Both the position numbers and the translations under genes were made by a program. A DNA stretch of 64,000 nucleotides from the NCBI GenBank assembly GCA_050084515.1, contig CM114274.1, positions 34,410,001 to 34,474,000 on the forward strand, given 5' to 3'. Origin of the DNA: Blasia pusilla. Taxonomy: Eukaryota > Marchantiophyta > Marchantiopsida > Blasiales. Below the pieces are notes generated by a model that had not been told where the DNA came from, did no database searches, and saw only the letters and a list, made by a program, of their open reading frames with translations. Every line of letters begins with the position of its first letter. The stretch's first letter is position 1. Shown in pieces: positions 31,910 through 44,724 of the stretch.

Positions 31910-33636
31910 CTCTTTCTACTATATGCTTCAATTGTGGATTCAAGGACCTAATGTAGGCTATCCAACGTAGCATGGCTATATCTGGAGTCGTACAATTCGC
32001 AATCATCCTAACAAAAGTAGACAATCAACCTCAAGCAATACATAGGCTCCCATAAGATAATCCTTCTCAGCTTTCATTGCAGTTACAACTCCCCAAAGCT
32101 CCCTCTTTACCTGAGGGTACCTCCTCTCAATAGATTCAGAAGTGTACGAGCTCCAAACCTTATCGCAAATCTTCTTCCTTCCGCGTCATCCTGCCCAACT
32201 GCCCATCCGATAGCAATATGGCTAGTGTCCACTGTGATGATAATAGGTCGTCCGCATTCGTAGCTCATTTGTCGTAGAACTGGTGGCGACTTCAATGCCT
32301 CCTTCAACTGCATCATTGCTGCTCTTTGCTTCTTCTCCCAAGTGAACTTCTTCTTCTTTCTCAACAACTCATACAAAGGATCAGATATGTGGCCAAAATG
32401 AGGAATCCACACCTGATAGAACACACAAGCTCCTAAAAACCTTCTCACTTCGGTGACGTTTTCGCATTCTCGTATCCTCCCAATGACATCAACTTTTGTT
32501 GGATTTGGTTTTCGGCCAAACTCTCCACAAAGATGACCCACTACCACGATCTGAGGAACCCCAAAGCTACACTTTTCTCCAGAAAGAGTAAGATTGACCT
32601 CTTCTAGTCTTGTTAGGATCATATCCACATCTCGAATATGATCAGACACAAACTTTCTACACCCATCTTTCACAACCCTCTCAATCCTATCTTCTATTGC
32701 ACACCCCTTTATAGGGATATCATCTACAAAAGGAATGGTTTTCTCAGGAATGAACTCTCTCAAGATCTTATTCATTGCACTCTGCATGTGAGCGACAGAA
32801 TTTGTTGCTCCTTGAGGTAATGTGCACATTCTTACAAGCCCAAGTGGAGTGCGCATAGTGGTAATATCTCTACTCTCTGTAGCTAATTGGAATTGATCAT
32901 ATCCCGAGTGCAAATCTCCTATAGAATAGATAGCACGGGCTGCAAAAGCTTTTGCCACTTCATCTATTCTAGGCCCCGCTCCCATATTTCGAATGGTTAC
33001 CTTATTTGCCGGTTGCATATCTTGAATGAACCGGAGAGCTCCTGATTTCTTCGACACAGTGAACCATCGACTCGAGTAAGACTCCATAGATGGCTCTAAG
33101 ATACCCATCTGCATCTTCTCCTTCAATAACTCAATCAGCTTGGGAATCATAGCTCGTGGTACTGGTATGGGTTTCAAATCCCAAGGCACATGTGGAATTG
33201 TGAAAATTACCATCGGTGCCATCACACTCGTGTCTACACAACCAATTTCTTGTGTAGTAAAAGAGAAAGTCTTACCATGTCTCCTTAACATCTCCCGAAA
33301 GCATTTTCTTTCAATTTCTGTGAGAAACTCACCCCCTCCAATTTGCAGACGATCTAGCGTCTCTTCTGTGAACTTGTGTCCTATCTTCTTGACATCCCGC
33401 AGACTTGGCTCCATTGATGCACGTTCTACTTGTCTCCCACAACCCTCTGGTAGTTGAGTAGCCATTGGTTTCACCTTCCCCCTTTGTCTTGTATTTTGTG
33501 TGCACTTGTGCCTCCATGGGATGTTCGTCAGACTCAAACCCGTGCCCATCCGCTTCCTTCTTCGTAGATTCATATTCATTTTCTCCTTCCATGAACCTTG
33601 ATATCTCTTCATGCAACTCACGCGAGTGAATTGCAA
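31910..33636 (-). pseudogene. Element 4 reverse transcriptase and RNase H
   Basis: The open frame from 33636 to 32107 covers a lead-in (GCGRQVERASMEPSLRDVKK), the RT fingers (PHVPWDLKPIPVPRAM, YSSRWFTVSKKSGALRFIQD), motif A IYSIGDLHSGYDQFQL, motif B region LPQGATNSVAHMQSAMNKI and the catalytic FVDD at 32719-32730 within PFVDDIPIKGC. The connection domain (FLGACVFYQVWIPHFGH) and the RNase H start (IITVDTSHIAIGWAVGQ) follow. RNase H continues in another frame below 32110 (RELWGVVTAMKAEKDYL), so one frameshift lies there. FVDD is a functional variant of the YXDD box in several Ty3/gypsy lineages. Confidence 0.85.
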
Positions 33637-34025
33637 TCACACTTCTATCCAAAGAATCGGTGTTCATCTAGGTAAACACCTCTTCAAGACTATCTCCAAA
33701 ACCCTCTTCTTCATACATCCCACTAATGAACTCTTCATCTAATAGAACACCCTCACATTTTAACAAACCCTCCTTTTTTTTATAAAACGTCTTTTCTTTT
33801 CATTCATTTCTTTCATCATTTGGAATCTACTAGACCACGAAGAAAAACATTGAGAAAACCCACACCTAAACATATATGATTCTTCCCCCTCTACTAGCGG
33901 AAGACTCTTTTTTCTTTTCTCTGCACCCCATATTCCCGCTCTATAGGAGTGCTAACTAAAAATCCAAAACTCTTTCTCTACCTTCATAGGACCATCTCTC
34001 AACTTCTCTCTATTCCTTTCATGAC

Positions 34026-34727
34026 CTACAAAGACAAGTGAAGGAATTGAACTGATCTTGTTCCATCCTGACTTCTAATACGGGCATAATGAGACCCATC
34101 ATCCATGACTTTGGTCTCCATTCTAGATGCTGTGATGTAAGGTTGCCCAAGAATCACAGGATAAGCAGTTCCATTCTGAACAAAGAAATTTTGCTCAATC
34201 AACACATCTCCGATACGAGTTTTGACGGATGGACAAGCACCATAGAGTTCACCTTTTTGGTTATTAGCCGCTCGTAGTACCCATCCATGCCCTGTATCAA
34301 TTGGCCACATCCCTTTGTCGTACACACTTCGCGACATGATGTTGATCTCCAAACCATGATCAACGAGAGCCAGAACTGACTCTTGAAGAGAGCCAAGTCG
34401 AACTCTAGCCTCCGTCGTTGCACGCGCCCAATATGATCGAGAATAGTGTCCACCATTATGCCTTTCTTCACCTTGTTCTGTCAAGGCTTCTCCTACTCTC
34501 GCCTCTTTTCCTCGTAAGTCAAGCTTTTGTCCAAACACTTGGCAAAGCTCTTTATCTTCTTCTTTTGTGATGTCAGTATCCAAAGCTCTCACCATCACCA
34601 TATCTGCAGTCATCTGCCTCTTCCTTTTGATCACATCTATGATCAACTCATGAAAGTCACGTTTGGCTATGCCCAAGACTTCCCCCAAAGAAAACTCTAT
34701 TTTTCGCATCCAAAATCCTCTCCTCAA
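34026..34727 (-). pseudogene. Element 4 protease region
   Basis: The open frame has RLGSLQESVLALVDHGLEINIM at the expected active site, where Asp-Ser/Thr-Gly-Ala/Ser is normal and DHGL is found, so activity is doubtful. The second half is conserved (YPVILGQPYI, the hydrophobic-hydrophobic-Gly motif). The upstream part would be the gag-protease linker. The region 33640-34025 between protease and RT contains no recognised domain. Confidence 0.65.
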
Positions 34728-36276
34728 GAATCTCCTTTAAATTCGTGCTTGTCTCGATATCAGACTGCAGCTTGTATGTAGGACTCTTACCCTTGGTCTT
34801 CTGAGGAGACCTCAATTCGTTCTCCTTTGTCCCTTCTTCTTTGACATGAGAATCCCTCACAGATTCAAATGTGGAAGGTCCTTCTTCTCTTAATGGCTGC
34901 GCCTCTGGTTGTCCTTTTCTTCTTAAGATCCTTGCTCTTCTTGCGGCTTCCTCAGCATCAACACCATCATTGTCGCGTCTCCTCTTCTCCTCCACACTAG
35001 CATCTTGCCAACTCACATGTTTCTCTTGTGCTAGGTATGCTTTAACACACCCACTTCCATGGATCATCCCATCCGATCGGATGACGGATAGTCTCGCCCC
35101 TCGTATCATAACTTCTCGAGGAAATTCTAATGATTCACTTTTAGCTCTGGATACAATAGGCGCTTCAATTTTTTTTTTGCAAAGGTGTCAGAATCTAATG
35201 TCGTAGTGGCAACTCCTACTTGACTTCTCACTAATCCTTTCATACCTCCTCTACCAAAGTTGGTATTCAACGGCATACCAGTCTGCGTCGAATGAATCTT
35301 CCCATCTTTGAAGTTTACTATTCCATTTCTAAGAGCTTCTGAAAATTCCTCACATTCTCGACGTTGATGCTCAACACTATCACACCATATACATCTTCTC
35401 ACAAAGTTCTTACTTGTTGAAGGAGCACCAACACTAGGATTCCTATCAAGTTTAAGCTCAGCCATTTCTACTCTCAACTCTCTCAAACCTTTCACCAACT
35501 CATCAATGGTAGAATCTTCAAGCTTTGCTGGCATGGGCTTAGGCAATGGATTTGAAATTGGTACCTCCGACTTGAATACTGTGGTTCTACCTCTACTTGA
35601 CTTTGCTTTGTGAGGATAGCAACATGACTTCTTCCACTTTCTTCCAATTAGTGTTGACACCTCCTTCTTCATTCTTGTCGCCAACATTATGAAAAGCTTG
35701 TCCTCCAAATTCTCATCCCGCCTCAAGGAATAACTCGGTTTTCCTCAAGTCTAGAGTTGCCCTTCGGAAGGAGAAAGCTGAAAAAAACCGCTTCTCAAAC
35801 TCACGCAACAACTCATTTGGAGTCATTCCCTTCCCTGGACGTTGCTCTATCCATTCTAGAAAACTCCTCTTAGTCACCCGATCCACATCATCATCGAAGA
35901 ATTCTCCTTTCAAAGAATCGTTCGTACTCCTCCCATGAGGTTGGATTTTCTGCTCTCAACTTCTTTACTTGACTACGGATCTCTGGTATTACAGCTAACT
36001 CAAAACTTGACACCATATCACCTTCGGTACACGATTTACCTCCATCTCACAGACGTACTCTCGAACATACTTTGTGATGTTCCTGCCATCAAATCTCCCC
36101 AACTTCTTCACAATCGCTTGGAGAGCCCTTGTTGATCTTTGCTCTCCGATGTGAACTCCTCCTTGTTGGCTCAACAATGTTGTCAAAGTTCGGAGAAGAT
36201 CCTCAGCTCCCTCAGTTCCCATTGATGAAGTACTCCCAAAAGTAGTCATCTTGATAAGACTCCAACTTGCAAACAC
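34728..36276 (-). pseudogene. Element 4 gag with zinc knuckle (three frames)
   Basis: The N-terminal part at 36276-35995 (GRFDGRNITKYVREYVCEME) and 35913-35713 (RPGKGMTPNELLREFEKRF) is capsid-like. It continues in 35726-35127 with the knuckle CIWCDSVEHQRREC (CX2CX4HX4C), then a charged linker with EEAARRARILRRKG at about 34950. Overlaps and shifts between these frames suggest two small indels. The overall plan matches Ty3/gypsy gag. Confidence 0.75.
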
Positions 36277-36297
36277 AAACTACCGCCTCAAAGAGCT

Positions 36298-36315
36298 CTC
36301 AGTGGAAGCACCATT
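36298..36315 (-). promoter_or_regulatory. Element 4 primer-binding-site candidate
   Basis: Next to the 5' LTR end the minus strand reads AA then TGGTGCTTCCACTGAG. The leading TGG fits a tRNA CCA end and the position is right. I cannot assign the tRNA. Confidence 0.5.
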
Positions 36316-37590
36316 TGTCGTGTCGAGAATCTTTCTTCGAGCAAGGGCAGGCCTTCTAGCTGCGGTAGATATGGTCGATGCAAGGTGAACTCTCTAATAA
36401 GTTCTCCTTTTTCAATACAAAATTATGATGTACACTCTCCATTCTCTCACGACAGATATCACAAATGGAAGTGCCGAGGCGATCACTTCTTCGTAACATC
36501 GGACCCCAAAATTCCTAACTATAAAATCCCTATAAACTATTTTATGCTTATACACGAGGAAGATAGCACAACTAGTGTTAAAGCCTACTTGACCAGGCCT
36601 ATTGACATCCATGGATTGCTATATAAGGACATACAAAGTACAATCCCATGTCCTTCCATATGTGACGATAGGAAGAATCACCGGAGTTGGAGATTGCATG
36701 ACCTTGTTCATGAACGCCTCCCCAAAGTGATAAACTAAATAGCGAGTGAACCAGTGCCTATCTACAAAGAGTACCTTGACATGGTAAGGATTGAGGAAAG
36801 GAAAGTCGGGCACAACTCGTGCTCCACCCCTATCCATGCTTGACAGACATTCTCTACTCTCCTCAAGAATGGGTTTTGGCGGAGTTATTCTCCCAAGAGG
36901 GGTAATCCACTCTCATTGGGAAAGTAACAAGCCAAAACATCCGCTATTTTAGTATGACTAAACTCCTCTACGGTGACAAACCTCTCATCCCCACACACAC
37001 ACACACCACACTCTAGAAACCTCTCGAAGAATAGACCATGATCAAGTTACTCTCCCAAGAGGTGTGATCCACTCTCATTGGAAGAGCAAGCAATCCCAAA
37101 GCCATACACTCAAGAGAGACACGAGAGACTCAAGATGTGGAATAGAAGGTGATGAACCCTTGAAGGTCCCTCCTCTTTATATACTCACAAGGGATCCACA
37201 AGAGTACGAAATGGAGCTTATCTTATCTTATGCCACATGGCTTCCTCCCAAGGCTTAGCCAATCACATTTTGACACAAGTAGATTTCCTCTTATCTCTTC
37301 CAAAATATCCTCTTTTACCCACATGATATTTTCCAAATTACCCCAACTAACCTAGCCACCAACCAAGACTACTTTTGCTTTTCATTAAAGCAACTATTTT
37401 ACTTTTATAAAATCATCTTTTATTTATTATCTCCTTTTCCTAAAGTTGGGCCCGCATAAAAGAGGCACCATAAAGAGGTTTAAACATAAGAATCTCCTTT
37501 TTCTAAGCCAATTTACTTAATACTAATGAAACTCTATCTAACCCTTAATGACGAAGGAGTTTACACACTGGTTGATTTTACTATACGACA
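36316..37590 (-). repeat. Element 4 5' LTR
   Basis: A 1275-bp LTR acting as promoter for the minus strand. A TATATAAAG box sits at 37175-37183 on the minus strand. Differences from the 3' LTR include a CA-dinucleotide length change near 37000 and single substitutions. Confidence 0.92.
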
Positions 37591-37594
37591 GCGC

Positions 37595-38634
37595 CCCCAA
37601 AATCGCTCACCTCAACATCTACACCAAACTCCATGGCCCCCCAACCTCATAGTCTTACTCATATGGAATGACAAAGGTGATTTCGGTCATAGAGGAATAT
37701 AGGAGCATAAGCAATGTAAAATTTTCAGCCATAACATCATTTAGTAAGGCCTCCTCAATGATGTCAACCATACTCTCCCCTATTGAGAGTGTCACTCCCA
37801 AATTTGAAAATAGGAATTATCTCTTTCAACTCGAACGCCATATCATGCAACCCTTACTAGTTAGTTGTTGGCTTAATTGTGGGATAATGTTTCCCATAAG
37901 AGCATGTAGACGTATATACGCCAAGTTTGAAATGCATATTATCCCTCCGAGTAAACGGGCTCCACGTTACTTTTCCATGCCATAAAGTCCGCGCAAGTTT
38001 TGAGTTTACGGACGCACTTTGAAACGCCCTCTTTAGTACGCCTGCCATGTTCTCATCTCATGGCCCGTCTGCCCCGCCGTTCTATTTCCGTCTTCTCGTG
38101 AAACTCGGGTTTTCGAGGGAATCCTGACAACGTACCTCTCGTTCTATACTGTCGTCTGTCTCCTCCTCTGAGACCACGACACCGACGAACGAACTACAAC
38201 GGCACAAGGCACATGCTCCGCGCCGTTTTCTGCGAGGAAGGCGAGGGACGTGTGGGGCTTTCAAGAATAGCCTCAGACCGGAGGTGGCAGAAGGGAGCTC
38301 CGAACTGTCAAAGCAGCAAAACTGGCGAGTTTGAGAAAGTCGGCAACTTCAGGTCTGACACCGGTGTGAACGACGAAGCTGTTTATTAGCGCATTTCTTC
38401 CTGTGCTCGACGCTCAATGAATCGCGGGCGGCTGCACGCTCGTCCCTCGCGGAGATGTGCCGGAGCCCCAACGGAAGCTACGGACTGGCGGCCGCCAGAA
38501 GCACTAACGGAATCTTGATTTGTTTGATCTGCGGCTGTGTCCTCGGATTTCGATAGCTCTCGCTGTGGTGGACACACTTGCGATTCGACCCGGTGTAGCT
38601 CCTTCGATCTGTCGTGAGGAAAGCTCGGTGACAT
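37595..38634. other. Flank of element 4, then upstream region of the peroxiredoxin gene
   Basis: From 37595 to about 38040 no gene is recognised. From about 38050 the sequence becomes GC-richer toward the peroxiredoxin start, as expected for a promoter and 5' UTR. No TATA box stands out. Confidence 0.45.
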
Positions 38635-40487
38635 ATGGCCCCGCCCATTTCCACCCTCGATAGGCTGCCCGATGGCCAACTACTGTACATAGACAACGAA
38701 GGGATTCTGCAGAAGGTTTCGATGCATGCACTGGGAGTCGGCAAGAAGATCGTCATCTTCGGAGTTCCTGGAGCGTTTACGCCGACGTGCAGGTAACGTT
38801 TCCGGACGAGAATGGGATCGGATTAAGTGTACCTCGGGGGTGTCCAGGCCGATGTTCTTGCTGCTCGGGGTGCCAACTTCATCGTGCAGTAATCAGTTAA
38901 CCATTGATTTCTGCGCGAAGAGTTCAGCGTCAGCTGAAGTGAAGTTCACTAATTGATGAGCCCTCTCGAGTGCGAAGTAGACACATCTTTGGTCGCTCTT
39001 AAGTTGACTCGAAGTAGTAGTTCGGCTCACCCGACGCATGCTTCCCGGAGGCTCTTTCGTCTCCTCTGGTCCGGTTCGCATGCACTTTCCCGTTGCGAGC
39101 TCGGATCATCACTCCTTGAAGGTGTTGGACTGTATGTTTCCGCTACCAGGATCACCCGCTCTTCGATGGTGTCTACAGGTCCTGCCTGGGCTTCGGGAAG
39201 AAGTGTTTTGAGGCTGAGGGAATCGTTACTTCTGATGTGGATTGTGACCCTGGTGATCTGAGAGTATACTGCCATAGCGTGATTTTTGGTGGATGATTCC
39301 GTGTTTAGTCCAGGGAAATGTGCTTCCTTTGACATCCTGCACAAGAAATATTAACAGAGAATTCTCGGGGATGCTAGACTGAAAACAGCCTGAATAATCA
39401 AGGTCCCCCACATCTCGGGCTATTTGACCCAAGACTTTCAATTGCTTCGGATTAAGCCTCGACGCTTGCGACAGGATTTAACTACAATAGGATATGCTTC
39501 AGCACCATCGCATCGCAGGTTCCGGAGTCCAGACTTGGAATTACTTCACTAATTAGTCCGAAGAGACGCTGTGTTTCTGACTTACAGTTCCACTCAATCT
39601 AGACTTTTGACGGGTTCTAATTATGAAGGAGGCAGAAAGAGGCGACGAAGCTTTTGACAAGCTCTGGTCTGCTTTTGCAGTTTGAAACATGTACCAGGAT
39701 TTATCGAGAGAGGGCCTGAGATCAAACAAAGGGGTGTTTCCCACATCCTTTGTATCGCAGGTAAAGTGGGCGAGTAGAATTCTCAATCCAAGCAAACATT
39801 GTGAGCACAAAAATCAACCAAAGAGAGAGAAGTTGGTTGGGTCTTCCACTTCATACAACACTTCATTTCAAAGAATTTCTTCCCTAAACAGCTAAATTAC
39901 TCAGAGGTTGCCCTGTACTGCGCACTTAAATCTGATCTATTTTTGAACGTCCAATACGACCGCATGTTTCATAAACACGAAGACTTCAGGCAGCAGCACC
40001 TGTTGTCTGAACTAAGATCACCATCACCCGGAGGAAATTAAAGAAGCTCAAGATCGCTTTCAGAGAAATAATTGAACTAAAGATAATTCCCCAATGTCCA
40101 GAAGAATCATAAGGCAATTCGACAGAACCGGCGGTGAGGAGAAATGCAGTATTATTTTTTCTCGCATTTTCTAGTGCCAGTACACCAGAGTTCTAACGAT
40201 GGTGTAAATGTGATGCAGTGAACGACCCTTTCGTAGTCAAGGAGTGGGCGAAGACATATGAGAATAACAGAGGTAGCGTTCAATTCTTGGCTGACGGATC
40301 AGCTACTTATACGAAGACCTTAGGCTTGGAGTTCGATCTGACCGACAAGGGACTGGGAATGCGGTCTCGCCGATACGCCCTGTTTGTTGATGATCTTGTT
40401 GTCAAGACAGCGAATATTGAGGAGGGCGGCCAGTTTGAGGTTTCTACTGCAGATGAGATTTTGAAGGCCGTGATATCATGCTTTTGA
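38635..40487 (+). CDS. PRXII: Type II peroxiredoxin (thioredoxin/glutaredoxin-dependent peroxidase)
   Basis: Reduces hydrogen peroxide and alkyl hydroperoxides using thiol reductants, probably in the cytosol because no transit peptide precedes the conserved start. The exons are 38635-38792, 39681-39760 and 40219-40487, with GT-AG introns (889 and 458 bp) and matching phases (2 then 1). The product has 168 residues, typical for the family. It begins MAPPISTLDRLPDG. Exon 1 ends in GVPGAFTPTC, so the peroxidatic cysteine is residue 52 and the intron splits the following Ser codon. Exon 2 encodes SLKHVPGFIE...HILCIA with the resolving cysteine at 77. Exon 3 has VNDPFVVKEWAKTY, FLADGS, GLEFDLTDKGLGMRSRRYAL and an ending AVISCF. 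The gene converges with the actin gene. It appears intact. Confidence 0.95.
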
Positions 40488-42340
40488 ACTCTCCGAGCGT
40501 AGACAGAGTTAAGAGACGACTAGAGTGCAGCATCCTACACGAAATACTTTCAACATTGAGAGCAAGACTTGTTGGGTTATATTGATCAGTGTTTTGGACT
40601 AGATAGACAATCCATTCACAGCACTCGCGACGAAGATAACTCGCTGTAGTGCTCTATATTGATGTACAAACTGGTTAGTAAACATCACCGTACTTTTAAA
40701 CCATGCATATTCGAGGTTTACTTTCGAGAAATTTCCGACCCGCAACTCTGGTCCAAGTTCCTCTCCCTTATCCTGTAATATATTGCACTTCTCTCGCAGC
40801 AAGCCCTGTAATCTCACCTGACCGTACAGACCGATATATCCTCGACCCTAGCTAGCTTAAAGTCTCCTTCGAAAATTTCCCATAGTGTGTACTATCTCCA
40901 TGACTAAATTTAAGATGAGTTGTTGTCTGGATCCACGATAACCAGGTGATAAGAGCGGGCTACAAGGGTCAGGATACAATGTTGTTTTCTTTCAGGGCCT
41001 CAGGACGTGTGTGGAAACTTGAAAACTATTCGTCCTACAAGAGATTAGCGAGATTTCTGGGAGATCCTCTGCAGCTCTCACAAATGAGACTGTTAGATTC
41101 AACCAAGTTGAAAAAGTGCTTGAGAATTTTCCTATTTCGTCTTTCGGATAATCAACCGACCAGGGAATCCAAAATCCACTCAGGCAGGTATTAATCTTCA
41201 GTTTCCACTAGGTAGGGAAGCCTCCTTCACTAGCATTAGAAAGTAACCCCGTCTACACTGGAGGCTTCTCCCAGCTTCTTTCCACTCGGAGATCAATTAG
41301 GAATGGCTCAGTAATTCCAAGATTATTGTCCACTGTGGACAAGTCTTCGTCATGTTAGGAAGTTTCTTTGCCTAGAATGGCGTTGTAATACTTAGACCAA
41401 TGCCATGAACTCTACACATCTCATCCAAATACACAGAAGCAAAATTGAGGCCCCCACTAGGGTTCCAATATTTCGAGTTCCTTGCGTAACATGTAGTAAG
41501 CGCACTTTCAATCTAGGAAGTCATTTTTATTGCATTTCCAGAGGGAGCACAACGCATATCCGATCACATCCTATCGTTACCATCTCATGTCTGCCGTAAA
41601 CGAGGCTCTAAAGAAGCTTCCAAGCTCATTGAGTTCAACTCAGAGTTGATCTAAGGTACTGTATGACATTGATACTGCCGCAATCTGGACAGGGCTATGC
41701 CGAATTTGTTCAAGTACTGTCCACCAAAAGTGCCTACAGCCCGTCTAGCACTGCGCTGACGAAATATGAAATTCTGAGTCTCCAAAATCTATCCATCTGC
41801 AACTTTCTGTTTCTAAAGACTGTACGAAACAGTTACATCTCTTCTCCCGCACAAAATCTAACCCTCATGACGGTTGCAAACAAGGCCAAGCCCGTATATA
41901 AACACACTTCATAGCTAAGGACGGTCAAGTGCCGAAATGACAAGTGGAGTCCACAATAAATCTCTTCTACCAAGAATGTCAACAACTTGTTCTTAAGGAT
42001 TTCCGAAGATCAGACACCTTTTAACCATGCGGGGCCAGAGAGGCCTTCCCAGATCTTTCGTCAACCCAAAAAATCATGTCAGAGGAATGACTGTGTATTA
42101 GATCTAAAGGCATTACAAGGAGAATTGAGAATCAAAGCCTTGTACAAATGTGGTATCGTGCAGAGGCATTTAGCCCTGGAAGTCCCAGGCGCACAACCGC
42201 CATTGCTGTCTGCTATATTTACAAACCTCGGAACTACAACTCGACATCGGCATCACAATTAAACCACTCGCACCGGAAGCACAATACCGCTAAGTTGCCC
42301 AAGGAGAAGACTTGGGCTAAAGTCCGTGACCGGTAAGGAC
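40488..42340. other. Intergenic region between convergent genes
   Basis: It contains the presumed 3' UTRs of the peroxiredoxin (+) and actin (-) genes. Short open frames show no similarity I recognise. No repeat or RNA gene was identified. Confidence 0.6.
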
Positions 42341-43474
42341 CTAGAAACACTTCCTGTGAACGATTGAAGGGCCGGATTCTTCGTATTCTGCCTTAGAGAT
42401 CCACATCTGCTGGAAGGTACCCAGCGACGCCAAGATAGATCCACCGATCCAGACGCTGTACTTCCTCTCCGGAGGCGCAACAACCTTAATCTTCATGGTG
42501 GAGGGAGCAAGGGCGGTGATCTCTTTGCTCATACGATCACTGATACCCGGGAACATAGTGGTTCCACCAGACAACACAATATTTCCGTACAAATCCTTAC
42601 GGATATCCACATCGCACTTCATGATCGAGTTGTAAGTCGTCTCATGGATACCTGCAGCTTCCATTCCTATCAAAGCTGGATTAAACAATACCTCGGGGCA
42701 TCTGAATCTCTCGGCACTGATGGTGATCACCTGACCGTCCGGAAGCTCGTAGGTCTTCTCGATCGAAGAACTGGTCCGCGCAGTCTCTAGCTCCTGCTCG
42801 TAGTCGATGGCCACGTAGGCCAACTTCTCCTTCACGTCTCTCACGATCTCACGCTCGGCGGTGGTGGTGAATGAGTAGCCACGCTCCGTCAGGATCTTCA
42901 TCAACGCATCCGTGAGATCGCGCCCAGCGAGATCCAACCGGAGGATAGCGTGAGGAAGGGCATACCCCTCGTAGATTGGCACCGTGTGTGTGACACCATC
43001 ACCGGAATCCAGCACAATACCAGTGGTACGACCACTGGCGTACAGAGACAACACAGCCTGAATGGCCACGTACATGGCGGGAGCGTTAAATGTTTCGAAC
43101 ATGATTTGCGTCATCTTCTCACGATTTGCCTTGGGATTCAACGGCGCCTCCGTTAGCAGCACCGGGTGCTCTTCGGGCGCCACTCGAAGCTCGTTGTAGA
43201 AAGTGTGGTGCCAGATCTTTTCCATGTCATCCCAATTCGTCACAATACCGTGTTCAATTGGATATTTCAACGTCAAAATACCTCGCTTGGACTGCGCCTC
43301 GTCTCCTACGTACGCATCCTTCTGTCCCATCCCGACCATCACACCGGTGTGCCTCGGTCTTCCTATAATACTCGGGAACACCGCGCGAGGCGCATCGTCT
43401 CCGGCAAAGCCCGCCTTCACCATTCCGGATCCATTGTCGCACACGAGCGGCTGCACATCTTCGTTATCCGCCAT
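42341..43474 (-). CDS. ACT: Actin, 377 residues, uninterrupted coding region
   Basis: Actin is the subunit of microfilaments and binds ATP. The start is the conserved [15 protein letters not shown] (ATG complement at 43472-43474), and the stop TAG is at 42341-42343. The length is exactly that of plant actins. Conserved segments include [108 protein letters not shown] and the C-terminus IVHRKCF. An upstream in-frame ATG at 43562-43564 would add 30 residues unlike any actin, so it was not used. Most plant actin genes have coding-region introns at conserved codons, but this one has none. A leader intron is possible because the antisense of about 43535-43550 has a CTCCTCCGCAG acceptor-like string. 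Confidence 0.98.
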
Positions 43475-44724
43475 TTTATCGACCTCGAACAACACCGGCA
43501 CGGAGATGAAGAAATCGACAACCCCGAGCGAAGTCCCTGCGGAGGAGGAGTAGGTTCTCTCCACTCCACTCCACTCGCCTCGCCTCGCCTCGCCCGCCTC
43601 GCTCGCTCACTCACTCACTCACTCGCTCGCTTCCTCTACTGAATCGGATTTCTAGCTTTTCGATCTGGTCCTCTCCGATAGCGGAGCGGGTCTGAGGATG
43701 CGAGGCGAAAGAGGGTCGGTCATATACACCTTCAGCTCCGTGCCCCGCCTACTGGCGAATGGCCTTTCTCCGATTTTCGAAATAATAATAAATAAATAAT
43801 CATTTCCAGATCTAATGCCGTCGCGCAGGCGGCCCCACCTGCCGACGAATCATCTTTCTCCGAATTACATATTTAAATAACTCCGCTGGCCCGCCTTCCG
43901 CCCAATCAGGATTTTCCGCTTTAAAGGTTATTATTTCTTTCCGAAGGTATTTTGGTCGCTATTGCTGTTGACGGGATTGCTCCTGAGAAGCAGGAGATAT
44001 CCTCTGACACATGCCAGCCCGACACTTGTCATACCCTCCAGCATGTTTATGGTAAAATAATTGAATTTGACCCTTCAATATCGTGCCGGTTTTGTTTAGT
44101 GATTCGGTCCACAATGCATCGCCTGCTTTGAATGCACAAATGGTGGCATGTGTCTCTAGAGCTCTTTTTTTTCTCCTCCTCCTCTTCCTCTTCTTCTTTT
44201 TTGGTTTTTTATTTATTTACTTACTTATTTTCCCCTCGTTTTAGCTCGTGCAGCACCCGATAAATGTGTCCTCCGTAATATATATGCCACACTCGTAGGT
44301 GACACGAGCAAGAGCTTGTACTATTGCTAGCTTGCTTTTCTTCCCTTCCACTCTTGCCGAGGGGTTGTTTGATGCTTACTGCTGGATCCAACTACTAACA
44401 TGTGTGGGGTTTCTCTCCTCAGATTGGGTTTGTTTCTCATATTGACACCAAATCTATCCTTGGTAATTCTTTTGGCACTTTTTGGCTTGCCCATGACACC
44501 TTGATGGAGCTTGAGGTGCCCCCTCATCATGCATCACGTCTAGTTGGACACCTCCGGTTCAACTTTTAGTCAACCAAGAACCATATTTGCTGCCTGCTTC
44601 TGCTTATGCCATGCACTAGGATGAATCGGCATAAAACCCAATTATATCGTCGTCCCTTCTTTTAGAAGATTTCATCACTTCTTTTGATAATTTTGAACTT
44701 TCATTCTTAGGAAGAGTCTTATGA
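43475..44724 (-). promoter_or_regulatory. Actin upstream region
   Basis: The 150 bp before the start contain low-complexity GAGT/GGCGA repeats on the gene strand, likely 5' UTR. An AT-rich TTATTTAAATATG stretch on the gene strand near 43865-43880 could be a distal TATA element, although it lies about 400 bp upstream, which would require a leader intron. The remainder is gene-free. Confidence 0.4.

Larger units (their letters stand above)
29100..37590 (-). mobile_element. Element 4: Ty3/gypsy LTR retrotransposon with near-identical LTRs
   Basis: An 8.5-kb element on the minus strand with LTRs 29100-30370 and 36316-37590, each TGTC...GACA on the minus strand, flanked by the 4-bp duplication GCGC (29096-29099 and 37591-37594). 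By eye the LTRs differ at only a dozen or so positions, so insertion is recent compared with elements 1-3. The order is gag with zinc knuckle, protease, RT/RNase H, integrase with GPY/F domain, polypurine tract. The RT box FVDDIPIKG and the surrounding sequence differ from elements 1-3 and resemble a lineage common in basidiomycete fungi. Coding is interrupted by a few stops and shifts. Confidence 0.9.

Noticed and set aside
39109-39294. Open frame in peroxiredoxin intron 1 with an LPGF-like string after a base change, considered as exon 2
   Set aside because: The true exon 2 at 39681-39760 encodes KHVPGFIE with correct phases and splice sites. The earlier match is coincidental.
43475-43564. 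Upstream in-frame ATG that would extend actin by 30 residues
   Set aside because: Actin N-termini are strictly conserved. The extra residues match no actin and fall in low-complexity leader.
42950-43642. Plus-strand open frames opposite actin
   Set aside because: They are antisense shadows of the conserved actin frame.
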